NCBI GenBank assembly: GCA_947490035.1
Contig: CANLGS010000047.1
Coordinates: forward strand, 1 to 12,015
Length of the DNA stretch: 12,015 nt
From: Gemmataceae bacterium
GTDB lineage: Bacteria; Planctomycetota; Planctomycetia; Gemmatales; Gemmataceae
Direction of reading: 5' to 3'
In this document: positions 1 through 6,431 of the stretch, piece by piece
Layout: each line of letters starts with the position of its first letter
Numbering within the stretch: position 1 is the first letter of the stretch
Made by a program: the position numbers and the translations under genes
Notes under the pieces: generated by a model
What the model saw: only the letters and a program-made list of their open reading frames with translations
What the model was told of the DNA's origin: nothing
Databases searched by the model: none

Positions 1-40
1 CTGTTGGCGCGTCGAATCAATCGCCACACGAAGACCAACA

Positions 41-56
41 GGGGGCTTACGCCCCC
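41..56. repeat. Short GC palindrome at left edge
   Basis: GGGGGC (41-46) and GCCCCC (51-56) flank a TTAC loop. A second short inverted pair follows, CGCCAA (61-66) and TTGGCG (74-79). The heptamer TTGGCGC occurs at 4-10 and again at 74-80, bracketing the palindrome. The 'GGGGGCTTACGCCCCCCGCTCG' type of sequence is one I associate with dispersed Gemmata repeats, from memory and unverified. It sits immediately upstream of, or inside, the membrane-protein gene. Confidence 0.45.
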
Positions 57-80
57 CGCTCGCCAATCACAACTTGGCGC

Positions 81-1034
81 ATGGCGTTCCTGCTCGTCGG
101 CATCGTGGCCGCGTGCGGGTTTACTCCGCTGGTCAACCCGCACGGCATGGAGATGATCCGCATCTGGCAGAAGATCGTCGGCTCAAAGGTGCTGCCCGAA
201 GTCGTCAACGAACACATGCCGATGGACCCGACTTCGCCGCTCGGCTTGATGGTTCTCGCGCTCGGCGGGTTCTACCTCGTGTTGCTCGCGGGGACGTTCC
301 CGAAGGTGCCGCGCGTGTCGTGGCTGATCCCGCTCGTGTGGCTTGCGCTGAGCTTCAAGGGCATCCGACAGGGGCCGCTGTTCGCGGTGTGCGCGGGCGT
401 CGCCATCGCGGACCTGTGGAAGCACACGCTCTGGCACCGGCTGCTCGTGAAGCACGGCGACGGCTCGACCGCGTGGGACGCGGACGACACCGCCGCAGCC
501 GCGGCGCGGCGCGGGCCGGTGTGGGCCGCGCTCCTGATCCCGGCGCTGCTGGTGGCGGTGTCGTTCAAGCTGCAAGCGCACAAGGTCGAAGTTCCGGTGA
601 TCGGCTCCGGGTGGGCGCGGCTCGACCCCAACTTCATCCCGTCCGACATGACGACCGAAATGACCACTTACGCGGCGAGCGTGCCACACGGCACGCCGAT
701 CTTCAACGACGCGAACCTCGGCGGCTACCTGATCTACCACACGCCGACGCTGAAAATCTTCATGGACGACCGGTGCGAGTTGTACGGCGACGACTGGATT
801 CGGAACTATTCCGATACGCTCGGCTTACCACCTGAAGAACTGGGCCTCGTGTTCGAGGGGTGGGCCGCGAAGTACAAGTTCGAGCGCGCGATCGTGATGA
901 CCAACCCGCCCGCGCAGGACAAGCCGCCGATCGAGCAGTACCTGATGAGCGCGTCGGGGAAGTGGCGCGAGGTGAGCCGCGGCACGCGGGCCGTGATGTT
1001 CGAGCGGGTGAGGGAAGGTGAACCGCGACCGTGA
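81..1034 (+). CDS. C-terminal part of a planctomycete multi-pass membrane protein (GT-C-like?)
   Basis: A 317-residue frame from the ATG at 81. Hydrophobic segments lie at about residues 1-19, 51-73, 80-112 and 145-163, followed by a roughly 150-residue soluble C-terminus. That tail carries FNDANLGGYLIYHTP and KIFMDDRCELYGDDW, resembling the 'GGYLI..kvFiDgR..lYG' tail I recall on large planctomycete membrane proteins related to GT-C glycosyltransferases. The 'NPHG' after the first segment and the 'EHMPMDPTSPLG' loop fit the same family. Such proteins normally have several more N-terminal TM segments. This frame has no stop back to base 3, and no ribosome site precedes the ATG, so the gene may start outside the window or have been cut by the palindrome at 41-56. 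The last five residues (GEPRP) and the TGA lie in the repeat at 1017-1090. The gene is convergent with the STAS gene. Being coding is well supported; the enzymatic role is not. Confidence 0.7.
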   Translation: MAFLLVGIVAACGFTPLVNPHGMEMIRIWQKIVGSKVLPEVVNEHMPMDPTSPLGLMVLALGGFYLVLLAGTFPKVPRVSWLIPLVWLALSFKGIRQGPLFAVCAGVAIADLWKHTLWHRLLVKHGDGSTAWDADDTAAAAARRGPVWAALLIPALLVAVSFKLQAHKVEVPVIGSGWARLDPNFIPSDMTTEMTTYAASVPHGTPIFNDANLGGYLIYHTPTLKIFMDDRCELYGDDWIRNYSDTLGLPPEELGLVFEGWAAKYKFERAIVMTNPPAQDKPPIEQYLMSASGKWREVSRGTRAVMFERVREGEPRP

Positions 1035-1090
1035 GGGAGCGGGTGGATGGGCCGCTGATGTGTCCACCCGCTCCCTCACGGTCGCGGTTC
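1017..1090. repeat. Family A palindrome, copy 1 (28-bp perfect inverted arms)
   Basis: The arms at 1020-1047 and 1063-1090 are perfect reverse complements of 28 bases around a 15-base loop. The core reads AACCGCGACCGTGAGGGAGC. It belongs to the same family as the palindrome at 2821-2884. The left arm overlaps the end of the membrane-protein gene and provides its TGA at 1032-1034. The right arm ends ten bases before the stop of the convergent STAS gene at 1100. By position it could act as a bidirectional terminator, although no T-tract follows on either strand. Confidence 0.85.
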
Positions 1091-1099
1091 GCCACACGG

Positions 1100-1483
1100 T
1101 CAGTCGCTGCCGCTGAGGGCGTTGATCGCTTCGGCCGAGGTGTCGTAAAGCGCCCAGTACATTTCCAGGTTGGTGATCCGCAGCAGTTCGCGGATGTTGG
1201 GGTTCACGCCGGCCAGCACCAGTTCGCTGCCGCGAGCGGCCAACAGGTGGTGGCAGCGCAGCAGGAACGTGATGAACGCCGAGCCGAAGTACGTCACCGC
1301 GGACAGGTCCACGATGATGTTGTTGGGCGGGTCTTCCTTCAGCGGCGCGAGGACCATCTCCGCGGCCGGCTGGAGGAGCGTTTCCGGCAGGTCTTCCACC
1401 TGCGGCGACGGGACGATCACGGCCACCTCGCCGTGCCGCCTGACCTGGAAGAACTCGTTAGCCAGGTCCATGTGAGAAGCCAT
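1100..1483 (-). CDS. STAS-domain protein (anti-sigma factor antagonist-like)
   Basis: A 127-residue single-domain protein with the STAS arrangement: an N-terminal beta pair (EFFQVRRHGEVAVIVPSP), a central strand and loop IIVDLSAVTYFGSAF at about 56-70, then ELVLAGVNPNIRELLRITNL. In SpoIIAA/RsbV relatives the central loop reads 'DSSG' and its serine is phosphorylated by a partner kinase. Here it is FGSAF: Ser68 is kept, but the preceding Asp is Gly and the following Gly is Phe. It may work in partner switching with an anti-sigma factor, or as a protein-interaction module. No kinase or phosphatase gene lies beside it. ATG at 1483 is used; Met5 at 1471 is an alternative, and neither has a clear ribosome site. 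A possible promoter lies at 1530-1558. It stands alone, separated from citrate synthase by the palindrome at 1583-1640. Confidence 0.85.
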   Translation of the reverse strand: MASHMDLANEFFQVRRHGEVAVIVPSPQVEDLPETLLQPAAEMVLAPLKEDPPNNIIVDLSAVTYFGSAFITFLLRCHHLLAARGSELVLAGVNPNIRELLRITNLEMYWALYDTSAEAINALSGSD

Positions 1484-1529
1484 GTGTGGAATCGTTGAGT
1501 GACGGGCGACCGGTTCACTGGTCTACCAC

Positions 1530-1558
1530 ACGTTACCCGCGAACGGGTGTCGAATCAA
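1530..1558 (-). promoter_or_regulatory. Candidate sigma70-type promoter for the STAS gene
   Basis: Read on the minus strand, TTGATT (1558-1553) and TAACGT (1535-1530) are separated by exactly 17 bases. The -35 keeps TTGA; the -10 keeps only TA...T. This would start transcription about 40 bases before the ATG at 1483. It is an inference from spacing and partial consensus. Confidence 0.35.
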
Positions 1559-1582
1559 GCGCCCGCCGCGCCCCGCCTTTTC

Positions 1583-1640
1583 TTGTGGCACCGGTCTCCA
1601 GACCGGTGAAGCCTCACCGGTCTGGAGACCGGTGCCACAA
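1583..1640. repeat. Family B palindrome (27-bp perfect arms, 4-base loop)
   Basis: The arms at 1583-1609 and 1614-1640 are perfect reverse complements around the loop AGCC. The arm begins TTGTGGCACCGGTCTCCAGA and contains a smaller inner palindrome (ACCGGTCTCCAGACCGGT). It lies eleven bases past the stop of citrate synthase (1651), between it and the STAS gene. It could form a very stable hairpin and act as a transcript end or an mRNA-stabilising element. There is no T-tract. Its sequence is unrelated to the other palindromes in the window apart from the outer 'TGTGGCAC', which recurs in the element at 7408-7474. Confidence 0.85.
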
Positions 1641-1650
1641 ATCTGTTCGC

Positions 1651-2793
1651 TCACCCGCGTTCGCCCAGAGGCTTGACCGCGCGCGCCGCCAGGCCTTTAT
1701 ACAGCGCGCGCGGGCGGATGAGCCGGTTGTTGTCGAGTTGCTCGATCACGTGCGCCGCCCAGCCGGTGATGCGCGACATCGCGAAGATCGGCGTGTACAG
1801 CGGGATTTCGAGCTTCATCGCGTGATACAGCCGGCCGGCCGGCCAGTCGAGGTTCGGGAACATGTTCTTCTCGGCCGCCATCACGCGCTCGATGATGTCC
1901 GCCGTCTCTTCCCACTTCAGCGGATCACCTCCGCCCTCGTGGGCGGGGTTCGCCTCGGCCGCGGCGCGGGCGTACTTCTTCAGAATGCCCGCGCGCACGT
2001 CGCCGGTCTTGTAGACGCGGTGGCCGAAGCCCATGATGCGCTCTTTGCGAGCGAGCGCCGCCTTCGTCCACGCCTCCGCGTGTTCCGGGCCGCCGGCCGC
2101 GAGCAGGATGTCCATCACCTTCTCGTTCGCCCCGCCGTGCAGCGGCCCCTTCAGCGCGCCGATCGCGCCCGTGATGCCGCTGTGCAGGTCGGACAGCGTG
2201 GACACGATGACCCGGGCCGCGAACGTACTCGCGTTGAACTCGTGTTCGGCGTACAGGATCAGCGACACGTCCATCGCCTTCACTTCGGCCGGCGACGCCT
2301 CGACCCCGCGAAGCATGTAGAGGAAGTTCGCGGCGTGCGACAAGTCCTGGCGCGCGGCCACTTCCGGTTGTCCCTTCACGATGCGGTGGTGGTCCGCGAT
2401 GGCGACCGGGATTTGCGCCAGCAGTCGCTCGGCCTTGCGCAGGTTCGCGTCGTGCGAGTTGTCGGCCGCGTCCTGGTCGAAGTGGCCCAGCGCGCTGACC
2501 GCGGTGCGGAGCGCGTCGAGCGGCGTCGTCCACTTGGGCAGTGCCGCGAACAACTCCTTCAGCGGCGGCGGGAGCCGGCGCGCGGCCGCGACGCGCGTGT
2601 GGAACTGCTTCAACTGCGCCGCGGTGGGCAACTCGCCGTGCAGCAGCAGGTACGCGACCTCGTCGAACGTGCAGTGGTCGGCGAGGTCGCCGACGCTGTA
2701 GCCGCGGTAGCTCAGGCCGCCTTCGACGGTGCAGATGGCGGTTTCGCCCGCGGTCACGCCTTCGAGACCGGGAGAGTAGGTTGGAGTCGTCAT
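1651..2793 (-). CDS. gltA: Citrate synthase
   Basis: A 380-residue protein of type II citrate synthase length (about 370-430). It condenses oxaloacetate with acetyl-CoA to citrate in the TCA cycle, in the cytoplasm. Expected catalytic elements are in order: AEHEFNAST at 182-190, GPLHGGANEK with His219, GFGHRVYK with His258, FPNLDWPAG with Asp316, then GWAAHVIEQ and NNRLIRPRA, where Arg360 would bind substrate. The 'DPRA' after GHRVYK reads GDVRA. The nearest homologues could be 2-methylcitrate synthases (PrpC), which sequence alone does not separate reliably; no prpB or prpD is nearby. The frame can be extended to a GTG at 2823, but that codon lies in the palindrome at 2821-2884. ATG 2793 (MTTPTYSPGLEG) gives a normal citrate synthase N-terminus and is chosen. 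GAGAAA ten or so bases upstream is only a weak ribosome site. Confidence 0.95.
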   Translation of the reverse strand: MTTPTYSPGLEGVTAGETAICTVEGGLSYRGYSVGDLADHCTFDEVAYLLLHGELPTAAQLKQFHTRVAAARRLPPPLKELFAALPKWTTPLDALRTAVSALGHFDQDAADNSHDANLRKAERLLAQIPVAIADHHRIVKGQPEVAARQDLSHAANFLYMLRGVEASPAEVKAMDVSLILYAEHEFNASTFAARVIVSTLSDLHSGITGAIGALKGPLHGGANEKVMDILLAAGGPEHAEAWTKAALARKERIMGFGHRVYKTGDVRAGILKKYARAAAEANPAHEGGGDPLKWEETADIIERVMAAEKNMFPNLDWPAGRLYHAMKLEIPLYTPIFAMSRITGWAAHVIEQLDNNRLIRPRALYKGLAARAVKPLGERG

Positions 2794-2820
2794 GGTTGTT
2801 TCTCGTCGCGGACAGAGATT

Positions 2821-2884
2821 CACCCGCTCCCTGACGGTCGCGGTTCACCAATCTGGGTGAACCGCGACCGTCAGGGAGCGGGTG
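2821..2884. repeat. Family A palindrome, copy 2 (29-bp perfect arms)
   Basis: The arms at 2821-2849 and 2856-2884 are perfect reverse complements of 29 bases with a six-base loop. The right arm reads GGTGAACCGCGACCGTCAGG and onward. It matches the palindrome at 1017-1090 except mainly for one swapped base pair and the loop. It fills most of the gap between the MlaE permease stop (2896) and the citrate synthase start (2793), so it lies in the citrate synthase leader if the two genes are cotranscribed. Confidence 0.85.
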
Positions 2885-2895
2885 GGCGATTGAGG

Positions 2896-3699
2896 TTAAA
2901 TCACCTTCGCGTTGGTGGGCGGCCACAGCACAGCGTAAACGGTGTTGGCAACCATCGCGAGCAGGAAGTCGATCATCAGGATGGCGACGAACGCCACGAC
3001 GAACGCCTCAGTCGCGGCCCGGCCGACGCCCTCCGCCCCGGCCTTGCTGTTGAACCCGCGGTGGCACGCGATCAGCGACAGCACGCCGCCGAACACCACC
3101 GCCTTCATCAGCCCCACGGCCACGTCCCACACCTTCACGAACTCGCGGGTGTGGCGCCAGTAGTGGTAGCTGTCGATGTTGTACACATGGAGGCAGATGA
3201 GGGAACTGCCGAGCAGCCCCATCACGTCGGCCAGCACCGTGAGCAGCGGTAGCAGCAGCAGGGCCGCCAGCACGCGCGGCCCGGCGAGGTACTTCACCGG
3301 ATCGACGCCCAAACACGCGAGCGCGTCGAGTTGCTCGGTCACGCGCATCGTCGCCAGTTCCGCCGACATCGCGGAGCCGACGCGCCCTGCGAGCATCACC
3401 GCCGCGAGCACCGGCCCGAGTTCCCGCACCACGGAGATGTGAATCACCGCGCCGAGCGACGTTTCCAGTCCGATGGCGTGGAACTGCCCATACGCTTGCA
3501 CCGCGAGCACCATGCCGATGAACAGGCCGGTGATGGCGACGACGCCGACGCTGTTGGCGCCGACCTCGACCGCGATGCGGAGGAACTCGCGCCGCCCGAA
3601 CGCGCGGCCGGTGATGCCGGCGACCGCCCGCAGCGCGAACAGCCACCAGTCGCCGAACGCGACGAGCGCCGATGTAAACGCGGAAGGGGTTGACGACAT
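2896..3699 (-). CDS. mlaE: MlaE-family ABC transporter permease (lipid transport)
   Basis: A 267-residue integral membrane protein of usual MlaE length (about 260). The signature region is clear: RELGPVLAAVMLAGRVGSAM (92-111), then AELATMRVTEQLDALACLGV and DPVKYLAGPRVLA. A conserved 'C.RGFNSKAGAEGVGRAAT' segment precedes the last TM helices. In proteobacteria MlaE is the permease of the MlaFEDB complex, which moves phospholipids between outer and inner membrane; in plants the homologue is TGD1. The partner ATPase (MlaF) and MCE protein (MlaD) are not in this window. The frame can be extended 14 residues to a TTG at 3741; the added stretch is Arg/Thr-rich and unlike the family, so ATG 3699 is preferred. 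Neither start has a ribosome site. It lies 81 bases after mgtE on the same strand. Confidence 0.9.
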   Translation of the reverse strand: MSSTPSAFTSALVAFGDWWLFALRAVAGITGRAFGRREFLRIAVEVGANSVGVVAITGLFIGMVLAVQAYGQFHAIGLETSLGAVIHISVVRELGPVLAAVMLAGRVGSAMSAELATMRVTEQLDALACLGVDPVKYLAGPRVLAALLLLPLLTVLADVMGLLGSSLICLHVYNIDSYHYWRHTREFVKVWDVAVGLMKAVVFGGVLSLIACHRGFNSKAGAEGVGRAATEAFVVAFVAILMIDFLLAMVANTVYAVLWPPTNAKVI

Positions 3700-3780
3700 G
3701 CACGCGGTTGTACCGCGCCGGCGCGCGGAAGGGCAGGCCAATGTGTGTGAACGGCGGGAGAGTCGCCGCGGCGGACCACT

Positions 3781-5406
3781 TTACAGCAAGATGAGCCACG
3801 CGGCCGAGAAGAAGATCGCGATGCCGGTCACGTCCACGAACGTGGCGACGAGCGCGCCGGAGGCGATGGCCGGGTCGCCGCCGAGCCTGCTAATGACCAG
3901 CGGGATCACGCACCCGATCAGCGTGCCCCACAAGCAGATTCCCAGCACCGCGACCGAGATCGCCGCGCCGAGCCGCCACCGGCTGACCGGTTCCGTGCGC
4001 ACCTCGCACTCGGCCGGGAAATGGTACACCCAGTAGTCCGCGTGCTTCTCCGCCGGGTCCAACTGCTTCACCCCCTCCGGTAACCGGACGCGCGCTCTCT
4101 TCTCGGTCGTCGTCGTTTGCGACGCGCCGGCGGCAACGGGAACGTCGTGGCGCCCGTCGGCCGCCAGTTCGGTGCCCGGCGGCACGCGCAAGCTGAATTC
4201 TTCCTTCACCTTTCGCGGTCCGCTGCGGGTGTCGCTCGGAGTCAGCGAGCCGCGCACGAACGCGATTGCACCCAGCGCGCCGCCCAGCGCCAGCCCCATC
4301 AGAAGTTCGCGGCGCAGCACACGCCGCCAGTCGCGCGGGGTGACGTACCCCAGCGCCATCGCTCGCGTGACGAGCGTCGCGGCCTGCGTGCCGGAGTTAC
4401 CGCCGGTCGAGATGCACAGCGGGACGAACAGCGCCAGCACCACGACGGCGGCGATGAGTTCTTCAAACCGCTCCATCACGGTGAACGTGGCGAGTTCCGC
4501 GACGAACAGCACCGCGAGCCACTTCACCCGGCTCTTCCACACGCGGTAGAAACTCGCGTTCAGGTAGTCGCCCTCGATCGGGCCGACGGCCGCCTGACGC
4601 TGCATGTCCTCGGTCGCCTCCTCGCGCACCACGTCGAGTACGTCGTCGTGGGTCACGATGCCGATCAGCCCGAACTGGTCGTCTACCACGGGCGCGGCGA
4701 GGAAGTCGTACCGCGCGAACAACTGCGCCACCAATTCCTGATCGTCGCTATGCTTGAGGGTAACGAGGTCGGTTTCCATCAGCTCGCGCACGAGCGCGTG
4801 CCGCGGGGCGAGGATGAGGTCTCGCAGCGACACCACGCCGAGCAACCGGCGCGGGCTGAGCGAACCGTCGCCACGCCGGTTCGGGTCGTCGAGAACGTAG
4901 ATGTAGTAGATGGTTTCGCGGTCGGGCGCCTGCTGGCGAAGCTGGTCGATGGCTTCCGCCGCGGTGAGCGTGCCGGGCAGCCACGCGTAGTCGGTCGTCA
5001 TCAGCGCGCCGACGGTGTTCTCGCCGTACTGGAACAGCGTCGCGATGTCCTTGCGGTCCGCTTCGTCCACCAGCCGCATGATGGATTCGGTCACGCGACC
5101 CGGCAGCCGGCGCAGTAGATCGACGCGGTCGTCGTGCGACATCTTGGTGAGCAGCGCGCCCATCTGCGGGCGGGCCTTCTCCGCCATCAGGACTTGTTGA
5201 GCCGGCGTGAGGTACTCGAACACGGACGCCTGCGTGCGGATGTTCGCGTTGCTGATGACCTCCCAGATTTGTTCGGGCGTGAACTCGTCGTCGAGCGCCT
5301 CCGCGACGGTCGCGGGGTGCAGCGACTCGCAGAACTCGCGCAGGCCCGCGGCGTTCTTCTCGTCGAGCATCAGCTTGACTTCGGGGCTGAACAGCGGGTG
5401 AACCAT
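3781..5406 (-). CDS. mgtE: Magnesium transporter MgtE with an extra periplasmic loop
   Basis: A 541-residue protein with the complete MgtE order. The N-terminal helical sensor domain is at about 10-130 (LHPATVAEALDD, then helical repeats). Two CBS domains span about 135-265 (GALMTTDYAWLP; LMETDLVTLKHSDD; FLAAPVVDD). Five membrane helices run from about 295 to 541. Pore motifs are present: PLCISTGGNSGTQ (329-341), GGDPAIASGALVATFVDVTG (509-528), and Asp525 where the family has its Mg2+-binding pore aspartate. MgtE dimers import Mg2+ and close when cytoplasmic Mg2+ binds the N and CBS domains. The protein is about 90 residues longer than usual because of an insert at about 388-476 between TM3 and TM4, which topology places outside the cytoplasm. 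The ATG at 5406 lies just outside the palindrome at 5415-5525 and has no ribosome site. Confidence 0.95.
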   Translation of the reverse strand: MVHPLFSPEVKLMLDEKNAAGLREFCESLHPATVAEALDDEFTPEQIWEVISNANIRTQASVFEYLTPAQQVLMAEKARPQMGALLTKMSHDDRVDLLRRLPGRVTESIMRLVDEADRKDIATLFQYGENTVGALMTTDYAWLPGTLTAAEAIDQLRQQAPDRETIYYIYVLDDPNRRGDGSLSPRRLLGVVSLRDLILAPRHALVRELMETDLVTLKHSDDQELVAQLFARYDFLAAPVVDDQFGLIGIVTHDDVLDVVREEATEDMQRQAAVGPIEGDYLNASFYRVWKSRVKWLAVLFVAELATFTVMERFEELIAAVVVLALFVPLCISTGGNSGTQAATLVTRAMALGYVTPRDWRRVLRRELLMGLALGGALGAIAFVRGSLTPSDTRSGPRKVKEEFSLRVPPGTELAADGRHDVPVAAGASQTTTTEKRARVRLPEGVKQLDPAEKHADYWVYHFPAECEVRTEPVSRWRLGAAISVAVLGICLWGTLIGCVIPLVISRLGGDPAIASGALVATFVDVTGIAIFFSAAWLILL

Positions 5407-5414
5407 GACGGAAC

Positions 5415-5525
5415 CATTGCGGAATGCGGAATGCGGAGTGCGGAATCAAGAACAAGAAATGAAGACAAGAGGGCGCTTTGGTCTTGTTCTTCTATTCCGC
5501 ATTCCGCACTCCGCATTCCGCAATG
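5415..5525. repeat. Family C palindrome (GCGGAATGCGG type) between panC and mgtE
   Basis: The outer arms 5415-5446 and 5494-5525 (32 bases each) are reverse complements with two mismatches and are built from iterated GCGGAAT/GCGGAGT units. An inner pair, AAGAACAAGA (5448-5457) and TCTTGTTCTT (5482-5491), extends the stem toward the loop. The left arm ends nine bases from the mgtE start codon. The right arm encodes the last ten residues of PanC, and its inner edge holds the panC TAG (5494-5492). The A/G-rich unit structure suggests replication slippage or repeat expansion inside the arms. Confidence 0.85.
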
Positions 5526-6364
5526 GGAAGGTTGTCGATCAAGCGCGTCGTGCCCAGGAACACCGCGACGGCCGCGACCGCGGGCCGGCCGAGCCGCGTG
5601 AGCGGTTGCAGCGTCTCCGCGTCCACGACGCGGGCGTAATCGACGCGCGCGCCGGGAATCGCAGATAGCTCCGCGTGCAGCGCCGACTCCAGCCGCGCCG
5701 CGTCCACTTCGCCCGCGACGGCGCGCGCGCGTGTCGTTCGTAGTGCCGCCTGGATGCGCGGCGCGAGCGCGCGGTCTTCGGCACTCAGGTAGCGGTTGCG
5801 CGAACTCAGCGCCAGGCCGTCCGGCTCGCGCACCGTCGGTTCGACGCACACCTCGACGGGGACGTTCAAGTCGCGCACCATCTGCACGATAATACGCGCC
5901 TGCTGGTAGTCTTTTGACCCGAAATGCGCCGCGTCGGGCCGGACGATGTTGAACAGCTTCAGCACAACCGTGCAGACGCCGCGGAAGTGCCCCGGTCGCG
6001 TCGCCCCACACAGGTGGTCGCCCAGCGTTGACACGTCCACGAACGTGAACGAATTCTCCGGGTACATCGCTTCGACGGCGGGCGCGAAGATCAGGTCCGC
6101 GCCCGCGTCGCCGCACACCTTCTGATCGGCTTCGAGCGTGCGCGGGTATTTGGCGAAGTCCTCTTTCGGCCCAAACTGCGTCGGGTTCACAAAGATCGAC
6201 ACGACCACGAAGCCCGACCGCCTTCGGGCCGCGCGCACGAGCGCCGCGTGCCCCTCGTGGAGCGCGCCCATCGTCGGCACCAAGCCAACCGACTTGCCCA
6301 GGGCGCGCGCCGCTGCGCCGGCGCGGCGCACTTCGGCGATGGTGGTAACGGTGGGAGGGAGCAT
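5492..6364 (-). CDS. panC: Pantothenate synthetase (pantoate-beta-alanine ligase)
   Basis: A 290-residue protein, close to the family's usual 280. It joins pantoate and beta-alanine with ATP, giving pantothenate for CoA, in the cytoplasm. The nucleotidyltransferase-fold signatures are all present: PTMGALHEGH (30-39, with the HxGH-type His36 and His39), IFVNPTQFGPKEDFAKYPRT (57-76), RPGHFRGVCTVVLKLFNI (123-140), HFGSKDYQQ (147-155) and REPDGLALSSRNRYL (179-193, the KMSKS-equivalent loop). The expected end of the protein is around LIDNLP (275-280). The final ten residues IAECGVRNAE and the TAG stop are encoded by the palindrome at 5415-5525. ATG 6364 gives a normal N-terminus. No other pan gene is adjacent; the CYTH gene lies 67 bases upstream on the same strand. 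Confidence 0.96.
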   Translation of the reverse strand: MLPPTVTTIAEVRRAGAAARALGKSVGLVPTMGALHEGHAALVRAARRRSGFVVVSIFVNPTQFGPKEDFAKYPRTLEADQKVCGDAGADLIFAPAVEAMYPENSFTFVDVSTLGDHLCGATRPGHFRGVCTVVLKLFNIVRPDAAHFGSKDYQQARIIVQMVRDLNVPVEVCVEPTVREPDGLALSSRNRYLSAEDRALAPRIQAALRTTRARAVAGEVDAARLESALHAELSAIPGARVDYARVVDAETLQPLTRLGRPAVAAVAVFLGTTRLIDNLPIAECGVRNAE

Positions 6365-6392
6365 GGAGTAGCCATTGCGTTTCTTGTTTTTG

Positions 6393-6415
6393 CCCTCTCC
6401 CGCAAGGGGAGAGGG
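6393..6415. repeat. CCCTCTCCC hairpin between CYTH gene and panC
   Basis: CCCTCTCCC (6393-6401) and GGGAGAGGG (6407-6415) form a perfect nine-base stem with a five-base loop GCAAG. It lies between the stop of the CYTH gene (6432) and the panC start (6364). On the plus strand it is preceded by a T-rich run (TTTCTTGTTTTT, 6380-6391). Read on the minus strand, the direction of both genes, the hairpin is therefore followed by AAAAAC rather than U, so it does not look like an intrinsic terminator for the CYTH transcript. Confidence 0.7.
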
Positions 6416-6431
6416 ACGGAAGAAAACACTC

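Noticed and set aside
2794..2823. A longer citrate synthase starting at GTG 2823
   Set aside because: The extra codons come partly from the palindrome, and the family N-terminus fits ATG 2793.
1486..3252. A 588-codon plus-strand frame across citrate synthase and mlaE
   Set aside because: It is a shadow of two well-supported minus-strand genes. Its product is a run of Arg/His/Val-rich low-complexity sequence, and it reads straight through two palindromes.
6380..6415. Intrinsic terminator between the CYTH gene and panC
   Set aside because: The T-rich run lies on the plus strand before the stem. In the direction of transcription (minus) it gives an A-run after the hairpin, not a U-run.
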